A stretch of DNA of 64,000 nucleotides, from NCBI RefSeq assembly GCF_010894435.1, contig NZ_JAAIXZ010000003.1:434001-498000 (forward strand), read 5' to 3'. Below, in pieces: positions 25,907-34,209 of this stretch. The stretch is from Pyxidicoccus trucidator. GTDB taxonomy: Bacteria; Myxococcota; Myxococcia; Myxococcales; Myxococcaceae. Under the pieces are notes generated by a model. The model did no database searches, had not been told where the DNA came from, and worked only from the letters and a program-made list of their open reading frames with translations. A program made the translations under genes and the position numbers. The first letter of the stretch is position 1. Each line of letters starts with the position of its first letter.

Positions 25907-27025
25907 CTACCTGGGCATCAGCTCCTCGGGCACGGAGCGCTGCAGGATGATGCGGTTCATGAACTGCACGTCCTCGTTCTGGTAGCGGGCCGAGCCCACC
26001 AGGAAGCCCTGCGCCACCAGCACGTTGGACACCTGGTCCCGGCTGACGGGCCGCAGGTTGAAGACCTTGCCGAAGTGCGTGGTCCGCTCCACGCTGGTGA
26101 TGCGCTCCGGCGTGCCGTCCTGCCGCAGCAGCTCGTCATCGACCTTCAGGTCCTGCGCGCGAACCATCCGCCCCTCGCTGTTCACCACGGGGTGCTCGTT
26201 GGTCAGCCGCAGCTTGCCGCCGCCCGCGGTGCGGATTTCGTAGAGGACGTGCTCGCTGTTCCGAATCTCCGACGTGTAGCTGTAGACGCGGTTCGGCTGG
26301 AGCTGGAGGTTGTCGAGCGTGGAGTCGGGCGACAGGGTGATGAGGTCCTCACGCTGCTTCTGGATGGCATCGGAGATGGGGACCGAGCCCTCGCTGAACA
26401 GCACCTCCTGGTCCGGCGCGTAGCAGCTCGATTCGCAGTTGGCGACCACGTAGAAGGAGGTGCCCGTGTACAGGGTGTCTCCGCGATAGTCGCCGTTGGT
26501 GTCGCGGTACATGCGGCAGTCGGTGGTGTCGGTGGGGTGGGGATAGAGCGGGGTGCCGGAGCCCGCGGGCAGCGACGTCTCGAACGTCGGATAGATTGGC
26601 CGCACCCGGAGCGTCGTCGTGGGCGCGGGATTCCACTTGAAGAAGTTGATGGTGGGGCCGGTGACCTCCAGGTCCACCTTGACCATGGGCGTCGCCTCAT
26701 ACATCGCGGCCGCGTAGTAGTAGTTCACCTTGTACGCGTGCGCGTTGCCCGAGTACGCCCGGGTGGTGTTGCTCTCGATGTATTCCTTGGCCATCGTGAA
26801 ATCGACGTTGAAGGTCGTGGTGGACAGCACCCACGAGGCCGCGCCTCCGGTGTTGGTCAGCAGGCCGCACTTGCGTGCCCACTCGGCACGGACGACGGCC
26901 TGGCTCGGCGTCAGGCTGTCGTCGTTGCAGCGCCACTCCTGCTGGTTCTGCGCACCTGCCACCGCGGGAAGCAGCGCGATGGCGGCCGCGCCTCCCAGGA
27001 CGATTCTGGATACAGACTTGGACAT
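25907..27025 (-). CDS. Secreted Hint-domain protein, paralogue 1
   Basis: 372 residues. A Sec signal peptide (cleavage after about AVAGA, residue 25) is followed by a conserved N-terminal domain of about 170 residues starting EWRCNDDSLTPSQAVVRAEWARKCGL. The C-terminal part is a Hint (hedgehog/intein) fold: Cys201 in NCESSCYAPDQEVLFSEG, the TxxH motif at Thr275-His278 in RLTNEHPVVNSEG, LKVDDELLRQDG, and the closing FNLRPVSRDQVSNVLVAQGFLVG. The intein-type His-Asn end is absent; the chain continues with SARYQNEDVQFMNRII to the end. By analogy with hedgehog it may cleave itself N-terminal to Cys201. AAGGGG precedes the ATG. Second Hint gene of module copy B. Confidence 0.82.
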   Translation of the reverse strand: MSKSVSRIVLGGAAAIALLPAVAGAQNQQEWRCNDDSLTPSQAVVRAEWARKCGLLTNTGGAASWVLSTTTFNVDFTMAKEYIESNTTRAYSGNAHAYKVNYYYAAAMYEATPMVKVDLEVTGPTINFFKWNPAPTTTLRVRPIYPTFETSLPAGSGTPLYPHPTDTTDCRMYRDTNGDYRGDTLYTGTSFYVVANCESSCYAPDQEVLFSEGSVPISDAIQKQREDLITLSPDSTLDNLQLQPNRVYSYTSEIRNSEHVLYEIRTAGGGKLRLTNEHPVVNSEGRMVRAQDLKVDDELLRQDGTPERITSVERTTHFGKVFNLRPVSRDQVSNVLVAQGFLVGSARYQNEDVQFMNRIILQRSVPEELMPR

Positions 27026-27145
27026 GGTTTTCCCCTTCGGACTCGTGGACAGACTGCCCCCCTCCTGCTTCCGCGGACTGCAGTGGCGTCCACCGGACCT
27101 GCTCCGGCGGGCGCCACCCGGGCCTCCCTCGGGGTCGGAGGAGGC

Positions 27146-28336
27146 CTACTCCGGCAGCACCTCCGCCGGGATGGCACGTTGCAGCAGGAGCCGGTTGATG
27201 TGCTCCACGTCCTCGTTCTGGAAGCGGGCCGAGCCCACCAGGTAGCCCTGTGCCACCAGCACGTTGGACACCGCGTCGCGCGACACGGGCCTGACGTTGA
27301 AGACCTTTCCGTAGTGCGTCGTCTTCCGCACCTCCACGATGCGCTCCGGCGTGCCGTCCACGCGCAGCAGCTCGTCGCCGGCCACCAGCGTCTCCGCCTT
27401 CACCAGCCGGCCCTCGCTGGTGACGACGGGGTGCTCATTGGTCACCCGCAGCAGCCCCCCCGTCTCGGTGGAGACCTCGTAGAGGACGTGCTCGCTGTCC
27501 CGCGCGTCGGTGGTGTAGCTGGACACGGTGTTCCGCTGGAGCTTCAGGTCGTCCAGGGTGGCGTCCGGGCCGAGCGTCATCAGGTCCTCGCGGCCCTCCC
27601 GCGCTGCTTCCTGGACGGTGGCCTCGCCGTCGCTGAACAGCAGCCGCTGGTCCGGCGCGTAGCAACCCGACTCGCAGTAGGCGACGACGTAGAAGGGCCG
27701 CTCGGTCGTCTCGGTGACGAAGTAGCAGTTGTCCTTGCCGATTTCGGGTTCGCGCAGCGAGGGATACTCCCCGTCACACACGTAGCGCTGCGTCACCGTC
27801 TGCCAGAGCCCGGTGCCGTTCGGGGTGCTGTAGAGGCGGCAGTCGTTGGTGTTGGTGGGATGCGGGAAGAGCTGGGTGCCGCTGCCGGCGACGCCGGTGC
27901 TCTCGAAGGTGGGGTAGAGCGCCCGCACGCGCGGGACGGTGTGGGACCACTTCCAGTAGCCCGCCGTGCTGCCGCTGGTCTCCTGGAACACGGAGAAGAG
28001 GGGCGTCGCTTCGTAGAGCGAGCGGGCGTGGTAGTAGTTCACGTTGTAGTGGTGGGCGTTGCCCGTGTACGCGCGGCTCGTGGTGAGCTCCCGGTACTCC
28101 TTCACCGGCCCGAAGCTGGTGTCGAAGGCGGCGCCCGAGCTGTACCAGGACGACGCGCCGGCGGTGTTCCGCAAGAGGCCGCACCGGCGGGCCCACTCGG
28201 AGCGGGCAATGGCCTGGTCCGGCGTCAGGTAGTCGCTGCCGCACCGGTTCTGCTGCGTGTCCTCCGCCAGGGCGGCGGACGGCAGCAGGGCCAGGGCGGC
28301 GAGCGTGAGGCGCGAGGCGAGGCGGGGAAGGCGCAT
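27146..28336 (-). CDS. Secreted Hint-domain protein, paralogue 2
   Basis: 396 residues from the ATG at 28336, with GGAG 10 nt upstream; the Met at 28357 has no ribosome site. Signal peptide to about residue 24. The N-terminal domain (NRCGSDYLTPDQAIARSEWARRCGL) matches the other three paralogues but has an insertion of roughly 25 residues around 182-212 with two extra Cys. Hint residues: Cys225 in YCESGCYAPDQRLLFSDG, TxxH at Thr299-His302 and LVAGDELLRVDG, ending GYLVGSARFQNED. First Hint gene of module copy B, starting 34 bp after the CxxCH lipoprotein gene. Confidence 0.82.
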   Translation of the reverse strand: MRLPRLASRLTLAALALLPSAALAEDTQQNRCGSDYLTPDQAIARSEWARRCGLLRNTAGASSWYSSGAAFDTSFGPVKEYRELTTSRAYTGNAHHYNVNYYHARSLYEATPLFSVFQETSGSTAGYWKWSHTVPRVRALYPTFESTGVAGSGTQLFPHPTNTNDCRLYSTPNGTGLWQTVTQRYVCDGEYPSLREPEIGKDNCYFVTETTERPFYVVAYCESGCYAPDQRLLFSDGEATVQEAAREGREDLMTLGPDATLDDLKLQRNTVSSYTTDARDSEHVLYEVSTETGGLLRVTNEHPVVTSEGRLVKAETLVAGDELLRVDGTPERIVEVRKTTHYGKVFNVRPVSRDAVSNVLVAQGYLVGSARFQNEDVEHINRLLLQRAIPAEVLPE

Positions 28337-28370
28337 GGGGTGGTGGCTCCGTGGCATGGAGGGGTCCGGA

Positions 28371-30497
28371 CTACTTCGTCTTCGCCATCAGGGTTCCGGG
28401 GCCGCGGTTCTCGGTCCACACGACGTGGTCCCCGCCCACCGCCACGCTGGTGAGGTTGAACGTCGGCGTGAAGACCGGCACGGGTGCGCCGCCGCCCACG
28501 GGGACGCGCAGGACGTTGCCCGGCAGCCCGTCCTCCGCCAGGTACACGTGGGTGCCGTCACCGGCCAGCCCGGTGATGTTGGCGCGCGTCAGCAGGGTGG
28601 AGACGGAGCCTCCTCCGCCCTTGGCCATCTTCCGGACGGCGTTGCCCTCCTGCCAGTAGACGCTGCTGTCATCCACCGTGATGCGCCCCGTCACGTTGGT
28701 GCGCTGGGTGATGACGTTGGAGGCGGCGCCGCCCTGGATGGACATCTTCCGGAGCGAGCCTCCCTCGGTCCAGAACAGGTTCGTCCCGTCCGTGGCGATG
28801 CCGCCGAGGCCGGTGAGGCCCGTGGCCAGCGTGGACATGGCGCCGCCGGCGACGGGCATCTTGAGGATGGAGCCGCCTGCCTCCGTCCAGTAGACGTGGG
28901 CGCCGTCCGTGGCGATGGCGAGGGGCTCGGGACGGTTGAAGGCCAGCAGCTGCTCGCTGCCGCTGTCGAGCGAGGCCCTCATCACCACGCCGCCCGCGCG
29001 GCGCTCCACCCAGTAGGCGAAGCGGCCATCCGAGGCCGAGCCGGCCAGGTTGAAGCGCGAGGGGGTGGTGAGCGGATGCTCCGTGTTGAGGAAGCCCTCC
29101 ATCACCTGCTTGCGGAAGGGGATGAACGTGCCGGTGAGCGCGGAGGAGATGAAGAAGCGGTTGCCGTCCGGGCCCTGCTCGGTGAACTCCACGTTGTGGA
29201 TGAAGCCCGCGGCGCTGGGGAAGCGCATCGTGCTGCCGTCCGGCAGGGTGCCCACGTCCACGCTGTCGCTGCGCTGGTGGCAGCCGCTGCACGAGAGTGC
29301 CTGCGCGCGGGCGACAATCTGGGTGGGCGTCAGGTCGCTGCCAATCATGTCCAACCTGTCCTGGATGTCGCTCCGGAAGCCGCTGGGGCCCGCGCCGAAG
29401 CGCTGCACGTACTCGTCCACGGCGTTGAAGGTGCTCGAGTCGCCCTGGGCGGCGTTGAACTGGTTCGGCACCGAGTAGTTGAAGGTGTTGATGTTGTTGG
29501 TGGCCAGCGCGGGCACCTGGTTGAGGAAGTGCTCGCGGAAGGCGGCGGCCTGCGGGTGCGTGGAGGCGGGGTTGAAGAGCTCGCCGAACGGGTTGGTCTT
29601 CACCGTCGAGGGGGCGAACTTCAGCGTGCACACCCCACCCGGGCACTGCCGCTGGAGCTTGAACTCCTTGAGCACCCACAGGGGCTCGATGAACACGTTG
29701 AAGCGCACCTGGCCGGCGCTGTCCGGGTTGAAGCCGTAGTTGTTGATGTGGAAGACCGGAGAGAAGCCGGGCAGGCCCGTGAAGTAGAAGTCGCGCAGGG
29801 CGGTGCCCCGGTCCGCGACATTCTTCGCGCTCAAGTCCCGCCAGAAGGACTGGACGGGACGGCAGCCGTCGATGCCCAGGTCGGGACGGGGGTTGGGCAG
29901 CGACGCCTCGAAGATGAGGAAGGCGCGCCCCGGGCCCCCCGACGTCTTTCCGAAGATGACGCGGTACTCCCCGCAGTGGGCGCCGCTGGTGGGCGCCAGG
30001 TCGAAGCGGTTGTAGAGGCCGATGGCCGAGTACGAGTTGAGGGTGGTGGGGCTGGCGGGGTTCGCCTGGGCGCCCTCCTGGGTCCTGCAGCCATTGGGAA
30101 AGCCGTTGAGCGAGCCGCCGTTGTCAGTGCAGTGCGCGCTCGGCTGCAGGTCCGGCTGGCCGGGAGAGGGGTTCTGCGTGTCCCAGAGCTGGCGGAAGAG
30201 CTGGGTGGCGTTGAGGCCGGTGCCACCATTCTGCGCGACGAGCTGCCCGAGGACGCCGGAGAGTGTGAAGTGCGCGAGGATGGCCGCGTCCGTCACCACC
30301 ACGGACTTGCGGCCGTCCACCGTCTGCGGCGCCAGGGTCGCCAGGCCCTGCTCGCGGGAGGCCGAGGCCACGCCGATGCCTCCACGCTCGGAGTAGGGCG
30401 CGGACGAGGACTCCGCTTCCGCCGCTTCGGGCGGCTGACAGCCCACCCACATGACGGTTCCCGCGGCCAGCAGGGCGCGCGACCAGTGCTTGAACAT
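28371..30497 (-). CDS. CxxCH (haem c-type) and YWTD-like propeller lipoprotein, module copy B
   Basis: 708 residues. Signal peptide with lipobox WVGC (Cys20). Residues about 45-470 form a large domain with several paired cysteines and one CSGCH motif (403-407), the covalent haem-attachment pattern of cytochromes c. From about 480 the chain becomes a beta-propeller of repeats such as HVYWTEAGGSILKMPVAGG, NLFWTEGGSLRKMSIQGG and SVYWQEGNAVRKMAKGGG. It aligns from end to end with the protein at 35348-37456. AAGGAAGG precedes the ATG. The role is unknown; haem binding rests on the one motif. It is first in module copy B, followed by two Hint genes. Confidence 0.85.
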   Translation of the reverse strand: MFKHWSRALLAAGTVMWVGCQPPEAAEAESSSAPYSERGGIGVASASREQGLATLAPQTVDGRKSVVVTDAAILAHFTLSGVLGQLVAQNGGTGLNATQLFRQLWDTQNPSPGQPDLQPSAHCTDNGGSLNGFPNGCRTQEGAQANPASPTTLNSYSAIGLYNRFDLAPTSGAHCGEYRVIFGKTSGGPGRAFLIFEASLPNPRPDLGIDGCRPVQSFWRDLSAKNVADRGTALRDFYFTGLPGFSPVFHINNYGFNPDSAGQVRFNVFIEPLWVLKEFKLQRQCPGGVCTLKFAPSTVKTNPFGELFNPASTHPQAAAFREHFLNQVPALATNNINTFNYSVPNQFNAAQGDSSTFNAVDEYVQRFGAGPSGFRSDIQDRLDMIGSDLTPTQIVARAQALSCSGCHQRSDSVDVGTLPDGSTMRFPSAAGFIHNVEFTEQGPDGNRFFISSALTGTFIPFRKQVMEGFLNTEHPLTTPSRFNLAGSASDGRFAYWVERRAGGVVMRASLDSGSEQLLAFNRPEPLAIATDGAHVYWTEAGGSILKMPVAGGAMSTLATGLTGLGGIATDGTNLFWTEGGSLRKMSIQGGAASNVITQRTNVTGRITVDDSSVYWQEGNAVRKMAKGGGGSVSTLLTRANITGLAGDGTHVYLAEDGLPGNVLRVPVGGGAPVPVFTPTFNLTSVAVGGDHVVWTENRGPGTLMAKTK

Positions 30498-30614
30498 TCA
30501 GGCCTTCCTTCGTCGGGGAGTCGGAGTTGGAGTCGACAGTGCTGCTGGGCGTGGACGGAGCGCGGGGCATCGCGGCGGGAGCCGGCTTCGGCTCCCGCGG
30601 CATGGGGCAGGGCG

Positions 30615-31982
30615 CTAGAGCGGGGGCTGCTCGGCGACGGTCACCTTGAGCAGGAACATGTCCCGGCTGCCCAGGTTCTGGGTGTTCGGAACGAGCGAGC
30701 CCTCGGTGGAGCCCGCGAGGAAGACCCTGCCGCACGGGTCCACCCACAGGGCCGTTGCCAGGTCATTGCCGGGCGTGCCCCGCTGCCACACGCCCGTCGG
30801 CCGCCCGTCCGCGCTGAAGCGCAGCACGAACAGGTCCCTTCCTCCCTGGTTCGTGAAGCCGGGGAAGCTGCCCGTGGTGATGCCAGCGACGTAGACGTCA
30901 CCGTTGGGCGCGCGGGCCATCGCGGTGGCCAGCTCGCTGCCCTGGGTGCCCACCATCCGGAGCCACCGCAGGGCGCCGGTGTCCGGCTCCAGCAGGGCGA
31001 GGAAGACATCCACCTCGCCGACGACGGGTACGTCGGGCTCCAGGGGCATCTGGCTGGAGCCCGCCAGGAGCAGCTCGTTGTTCGGCGTCACCAGCAGCTC
31101 GTCCGCCTCGGTGGCCACGGGGGCGATGGAGGTCGTCCAGCGGACGGCGCCGGTGGCCGGGTCCAGCGAGCGGACGAAGGCGCCGTTGGGGCCCTCCGGG
31201 TCGGGGAAGAACTTGAAGCCGGAGGCGAAGAGGTGCTCCGCGCCGGGGCTGGCCGTGAAGCCCGTCAGCCGGTCCGGGTTGTCCACCTGCGTGGACTGGA
31301 ACTTCCAGGCCGCGGTCGATGCGAAGTTGTTGCCGTCCCGGTTGATGCGGGTGACGAAGCCGTTCTCCGAGTCCAGCACCACGCGGTTCTGGACGAACAG
31401 GTCCTCGTACCCGGCGACGAACACGCTGCCGTCGGGATGGACGGCCACCTTCAGCGGGTGCTGCGGGCGCTCGTTGCCCTGCTGCACGGCCCGCTTCTTG
31501 TTGCCCTTGGCATCCAGCTGCATCACGAACAGGTCGAACTGCCCCCGGTTGGTGAAGTTCTCCAGCGCCCCCGAGGTGCGTCCCGCCACCGTCAGCAGCT
31601 CCAGGCTCTCGTTGCCGACGATGTGCTCCGCGGTGTCCGTTCCGGCCGTGTCCACGACCTCGGTCCGGTCCAGGTTGCCGTTGGCGAGGAAGCGCAGCAC
31701 CACCGCCCGCGAGTTGCCCGAGGGCTCGATGTTCGTCTGCCCCAGGGTGCCGCGGTCATACCCCGCGAGGTAGACGGCGCCCTTGCTGCTGGCCCAGACG
31801 GAGAGCGCCTCGTCCGCGCCGGAGCTGCCGCCCTGGTAGTCACGCGTCCAGGTCGTGGTGCACGAGCCCGCCGGCTCTTCCGGCTCATCGTCCCCGGTGC
31901 AGCCCGCTGCCCCCAGCACGCCCACGGCCAGCGCCAGGCTCAGTCCCCTGCGCGCGCCTCGGCTCTCTCTGCGTTGCGACAC
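30615..31982 (-). CDS. Repeat-propeller lipoprotein (module copy A)
   Basis: 455 residues from a GTG at 31982 with AGGTGG upstream; an ATG at 32012 has no ribosome site. Basic signal peptide with lipobox LGAAGC, a short acidic linker (TGDDEPEEP), then an SBBP-like propeller: ADEALSVWASSKGAVYLAGY, HPLKVAVHPDGSVFVAGYED, EADELLVTPNNELLLAGSS, SELATAMARAPNGDVYVAG and DLATALWVDPCGRVFLAGS. The segment EPDVPVVGEVDVFLALLEPD is identical in the paralogue at 24163-25797, which has a much longer linker. It closes module copy A. Probably exposed at the outer membrane. Confidence 0.85.
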   Translation of the reverse strand: MSQRRESRGARRGLSLALAVGVLGAAGCTGDDEPEEPAGSCTTTWTRDYQGGSSGADEALSVWASSKGAVYLAGYDRGTLGQTNIEPSGNSRAVVLRFLANGNLDRTEVVDTAGTDTAEHIVGNESLELLTVAGRTSGALENFTNRGQFDLFVMQLDAKGNKKRAVQQGNERPQHPLKVAVHPDGSVFVAGYEDLFVQNRVVLDSENGFVTRINRDGNNFASTAAWKFQSTQVDNPDRLTGFTASPGAEHLFASGFKFFPDPEGPNGAFVRSLDPATGAVRWTTSIAPVATEADELLVTPNNELLLAGSSQMPLEPDVPVVGEVDVFLALLEPDTGALRWLRMVGTQGSELATAMARAPNGDVYVAGITTGSFPGFTNQGGRDLFVLRFSADGRPTGVWQRGTPGNDLATALWVDPCGRVFLAGSTEGSLVPNTQNLGSRDMFLLKVTVAEQPPL

Positions 31983-32058
31983 TCGCCACCACCTGTTGTT
32001 TGTGCGGTGCATGGGGTATCCATGCAATGAAAGACTCATCTGGGCGAAGCCAGTCAGC

Positions 32059-32844
32059 TCAGGGCGAGGCCGCGGCCCGGGCCCGCGCCTGCATGTCGAT
32101 GCGAATCTGCTCTTCCTGGGCGCTGCGGCGCTGGTCCTCCTTCGCCATCCACGCCACCAGGGGTTCCATGTTGGTTCCCCGGGCGCGGTCGCCGAGGGCG
32201 AGCGCCTTGTCCGTGTCGTGCTCGGCCAGCAGGCGGTACATCTCCATCTTTCCGCCCGCGAGCATGTAGCGGCGCTCGGTGTCCTGGGCGCCGAAGATGT
32301 TCTGCTGGAGGATGACGTTCTCGGTGTGCGCGAGCAGCTCTCCACGCGCGGGGTTGTCCTTCCACGCGAGCGCGGCCTTGAAGTAGTCCACCTGCATCAG
32401 CCGCTCGTACTGCTCCTGGGGCTGCACCTCGCCGCGACCCGGGTCCATCAGGTCGTCGGCCATGGCCTTCATCATCTCCGCGTCGGAGAGCAGCCGCCGG
32501 TACTCGTCGCGACCCTGCTCATCCAGCAGCACGTGCTTGTGGTAGTGCATGAACAGGCCCAGCCGCTTGTTGTCCTCGAGCACCTGGGCAATCAGCTCGC
32601 GCGGCATGAGCGGCGGTCGCTCGGTGCCCGCCTCCATCGCCTGTATCGCCTCGCGCTCCTCGGGTGTCTTCGGTGCGGGCACCGCCGCGAGGGGCGCCGG
32701 CTTCGGTTCGGCCGGTGCGGCCACGGGGCGCTCGGCCACCGGTGGCGCGGCCTCCGGGCTCTCGCTCCCCGCCAGCATCCACGCAGTCACCAGCCCCACC
32801 AGCAGGGCGACTCCCAGGACGACCCACGAACGGCTGCGCTTCAT
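32059..32844 (-). CDS. Membrane-anchored hypothetical protein
   Basis: 261 residues from the ATG at 32844 (GGGAGAGG upstream). One N-terminal membrane helix (about 7-23), then a Pro/Ala/Lys linker (about 28-62), then a helical periplasmic domain with NKRLGLFMHYHKHVLLDEQG, MMKAMADDLMDPG and LMQVDYFKAALAWKDNPARG. No catalytic motif recognised. It is the only gene of the 24-37 kb cluster without a paralogue here, sitting inside module copy A between its second Hint gene and its propeller lipoprotein. Confidence 0.72.
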   Translation of the reverse strand: MKRSRSWVVLGVALLVGLVTAWMLAGSESPEAAPPVAERPVAAPAEPKPAPLAAVPAPKTPEEREAIQAMEAGTERPPLMPRELIAQVLEDNKRLGLFMHYHKHVLLDEQGRDEYRRLLSDAEMMKAMADDLMDPGRGEVQPQEQYERLMQVDYFKAALAWKDNPARGELLAHTENVILQQNIFGAQDTERRYMLAGGKMEMYRLLAEHDTDKALALGDRARGTNMEPLVAWMAKEDQRRSAQEEQIRIDMQARARAAASP

Positions 32845-32942
32845 GGTGTTCCTCTCCCGTGCTTCCGGTAAACGGGCCCGGGGCCCACGATGGGCCCTCG
32901 GGCGCACTGCGCTTGTCTTTGGGTGGCGTACCGCGCGGAGGG

Positions 32943-34055
32943 CTACTCCGGGAGCAGCTCGCCGGGGATGCCGCGGAACAGCAGGATGCGGTTCATGTAG
33001 CCGATGTCGTCGTTCTGGAAGCGAGCGGAGCCGACGAGGTAGCCCTGGGCGACGAGGATGTTGGAGACCTGGTCCCTCGACTCGGGCTTGAGGTTGTAGA
33101 CCTTGCCGAAGTGGGTGCTCTTCTCCACGGAGACGATGGCGTCGGGGGTGCCGTCCTGGCGCAGCAGCTCGTCACCGGCCTGGAGCGTCTGGGCCTGCAC
33201 GAGGCGGCCCTCGCGGGTGATGACGGGGTGCTCGTTGGTGACCTTCAGCTCGCCGCCGGACGCGGTGCGCACGCTGTAGAGGACGTGCTCGCTGTCACGC
33301 GTCTCGGAGGTGTAGCTGTACACCTTGCCCTCGGTGAGCTGGAGGTTGTCCAGCGTGGCGTCGGGGCCGAGGGTGATGACGTCCTCGCGGCCTTCCTTCA
33401 TCGCGTCGAGGATGCTCTTGTCGCCGTCGCTGAACAGCACGCGCTGGTCCGGCGCGTAGCAGGACGACTCACAGTAGGCGACCACGAAGAAGCTGCCCGT
33501 GACGGGCGTTCCGGTGCCGTTCGGGTTGTTGAAGAGGCGGCACTCGGTGGTGCTGGTCGGATGCGGGAAGAGCTGGGCGCCGGTGCCCACCGCGGAGGTG
33601 TTCTCGAAGGTGGGGTACAGCGGCCGCACGCGCGAGGCGGTGTGGTTCCACTTGAAGTAGTTGGTCGTCGCTCCGGTGGTCTCCTTCGCCACGGTGAAGA
33701 GGGGGCTCGCGTCGAAGCTGCCCCACGCGTGGTAGAAGTTGACGTTCCACTGGAACGAGCTGCCCGAGTAGGACTTGTCACCCAGCGGGTTCACCGCGGT
33801 GTTGACCTCCTTGTAGTCCTTGGCGAACTGGAAGGTCTCGTCGAAGGCGCGCGAGGAGAGGAACCAGGCGTCGGGGTTGAGGACGTTGCGGGTGAGGCCG
33901 CAGCGCCGGGCCCACTCGATGCGGGCGGTGGCCTGGGCCGGGGTGAGGCTGTCGGTGCTGCAGCGCCACTCCTGCAGCGGCTCCGCGAGGGCCGACAGCG
34001 GCAGGAGGGAGAGCGCCGCTACCGCGGCAAGGGGACGCGAAATCGATGAGGTCAT
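32943..34055 (-). CDS. Secreted Hint-domain protein, paralogue 3
   Basis: 370 residues. Signal peptide to about residue 24 (LLPLSALA). N-terminal domain starting EWRCSTDSLTPAQATARIEWARRCGL. Hint domain with Cys199 in YCESSCYAPDQRVLFSDG, TxxH at Thr273-His276 and LQAGDELLRQDG, ending GYLVGSARFQNDDIGYMNR. From about residue 200 to the end it is nearly identical to paralogue 4, also at DNA level, while the N-terminal halves differ clearly. That pattern suggests gene conversion of the Hint half. AAGGAG precedes the ATG. Second Hint gene of module copy A. Confidence 0.82.
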   Translation of the reverse strand: MTSSISRPLAAVAALSLLPLSALAEPLQEWRCSTDSLTPAQATARIEWARRCGLTRNVLNPDAWFLSSRAFDETFQFAKDYKEVNTAVNPLGDKSYSGSSFQWNVNFYHAWGSFDASPLFTVAKETTGATTNYFKWNHTASRVRPLYPTFENTSAVGTGAQLFPHPTSTTECRLFNNPNGTGTPVTGSFFVVAYCESSCYAPDQRVLFSDGDKSILDAMKEGREDVITLGPDATLDNLQLTEGKVYSYTSETRDSEHVLYSVRTASGGELKVTNEHPVITREGRLVQAQTLQAGDELLRQDGTPDAIVSVEKSTHFGKVYNLKPESRDQVSNILVAQGYLVGSARFQNDDIGYMNRILLFRGIPGELLPE

Positions 34056-34209
34056 CCTGTTTGCTCCTTGGGGTTCAGGGACACAGTCAGACAGCGCTCC
34101 AGGGACAGCGACGGGAGCGGGCAGGTCGCCGCGCGAAGCGCGACGGGGGTGTGGTGGGCCACGGGGCCATGTCGCCCCGGGCCCTGGACCTGCCCGTCCC
34201 GGGGGGGCA

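Noticed and set aside
28257-32030. A very long plus-strand open frame (1257 codons) opposite the exported cluster
   Set aside because: It runs antisense through the CxxCH and propeller lipoprotein genes, has no recognisable domain and Val/Gly/Arg/Ala-heavy composition, as expected of a frame shadow in high-GC DNA.
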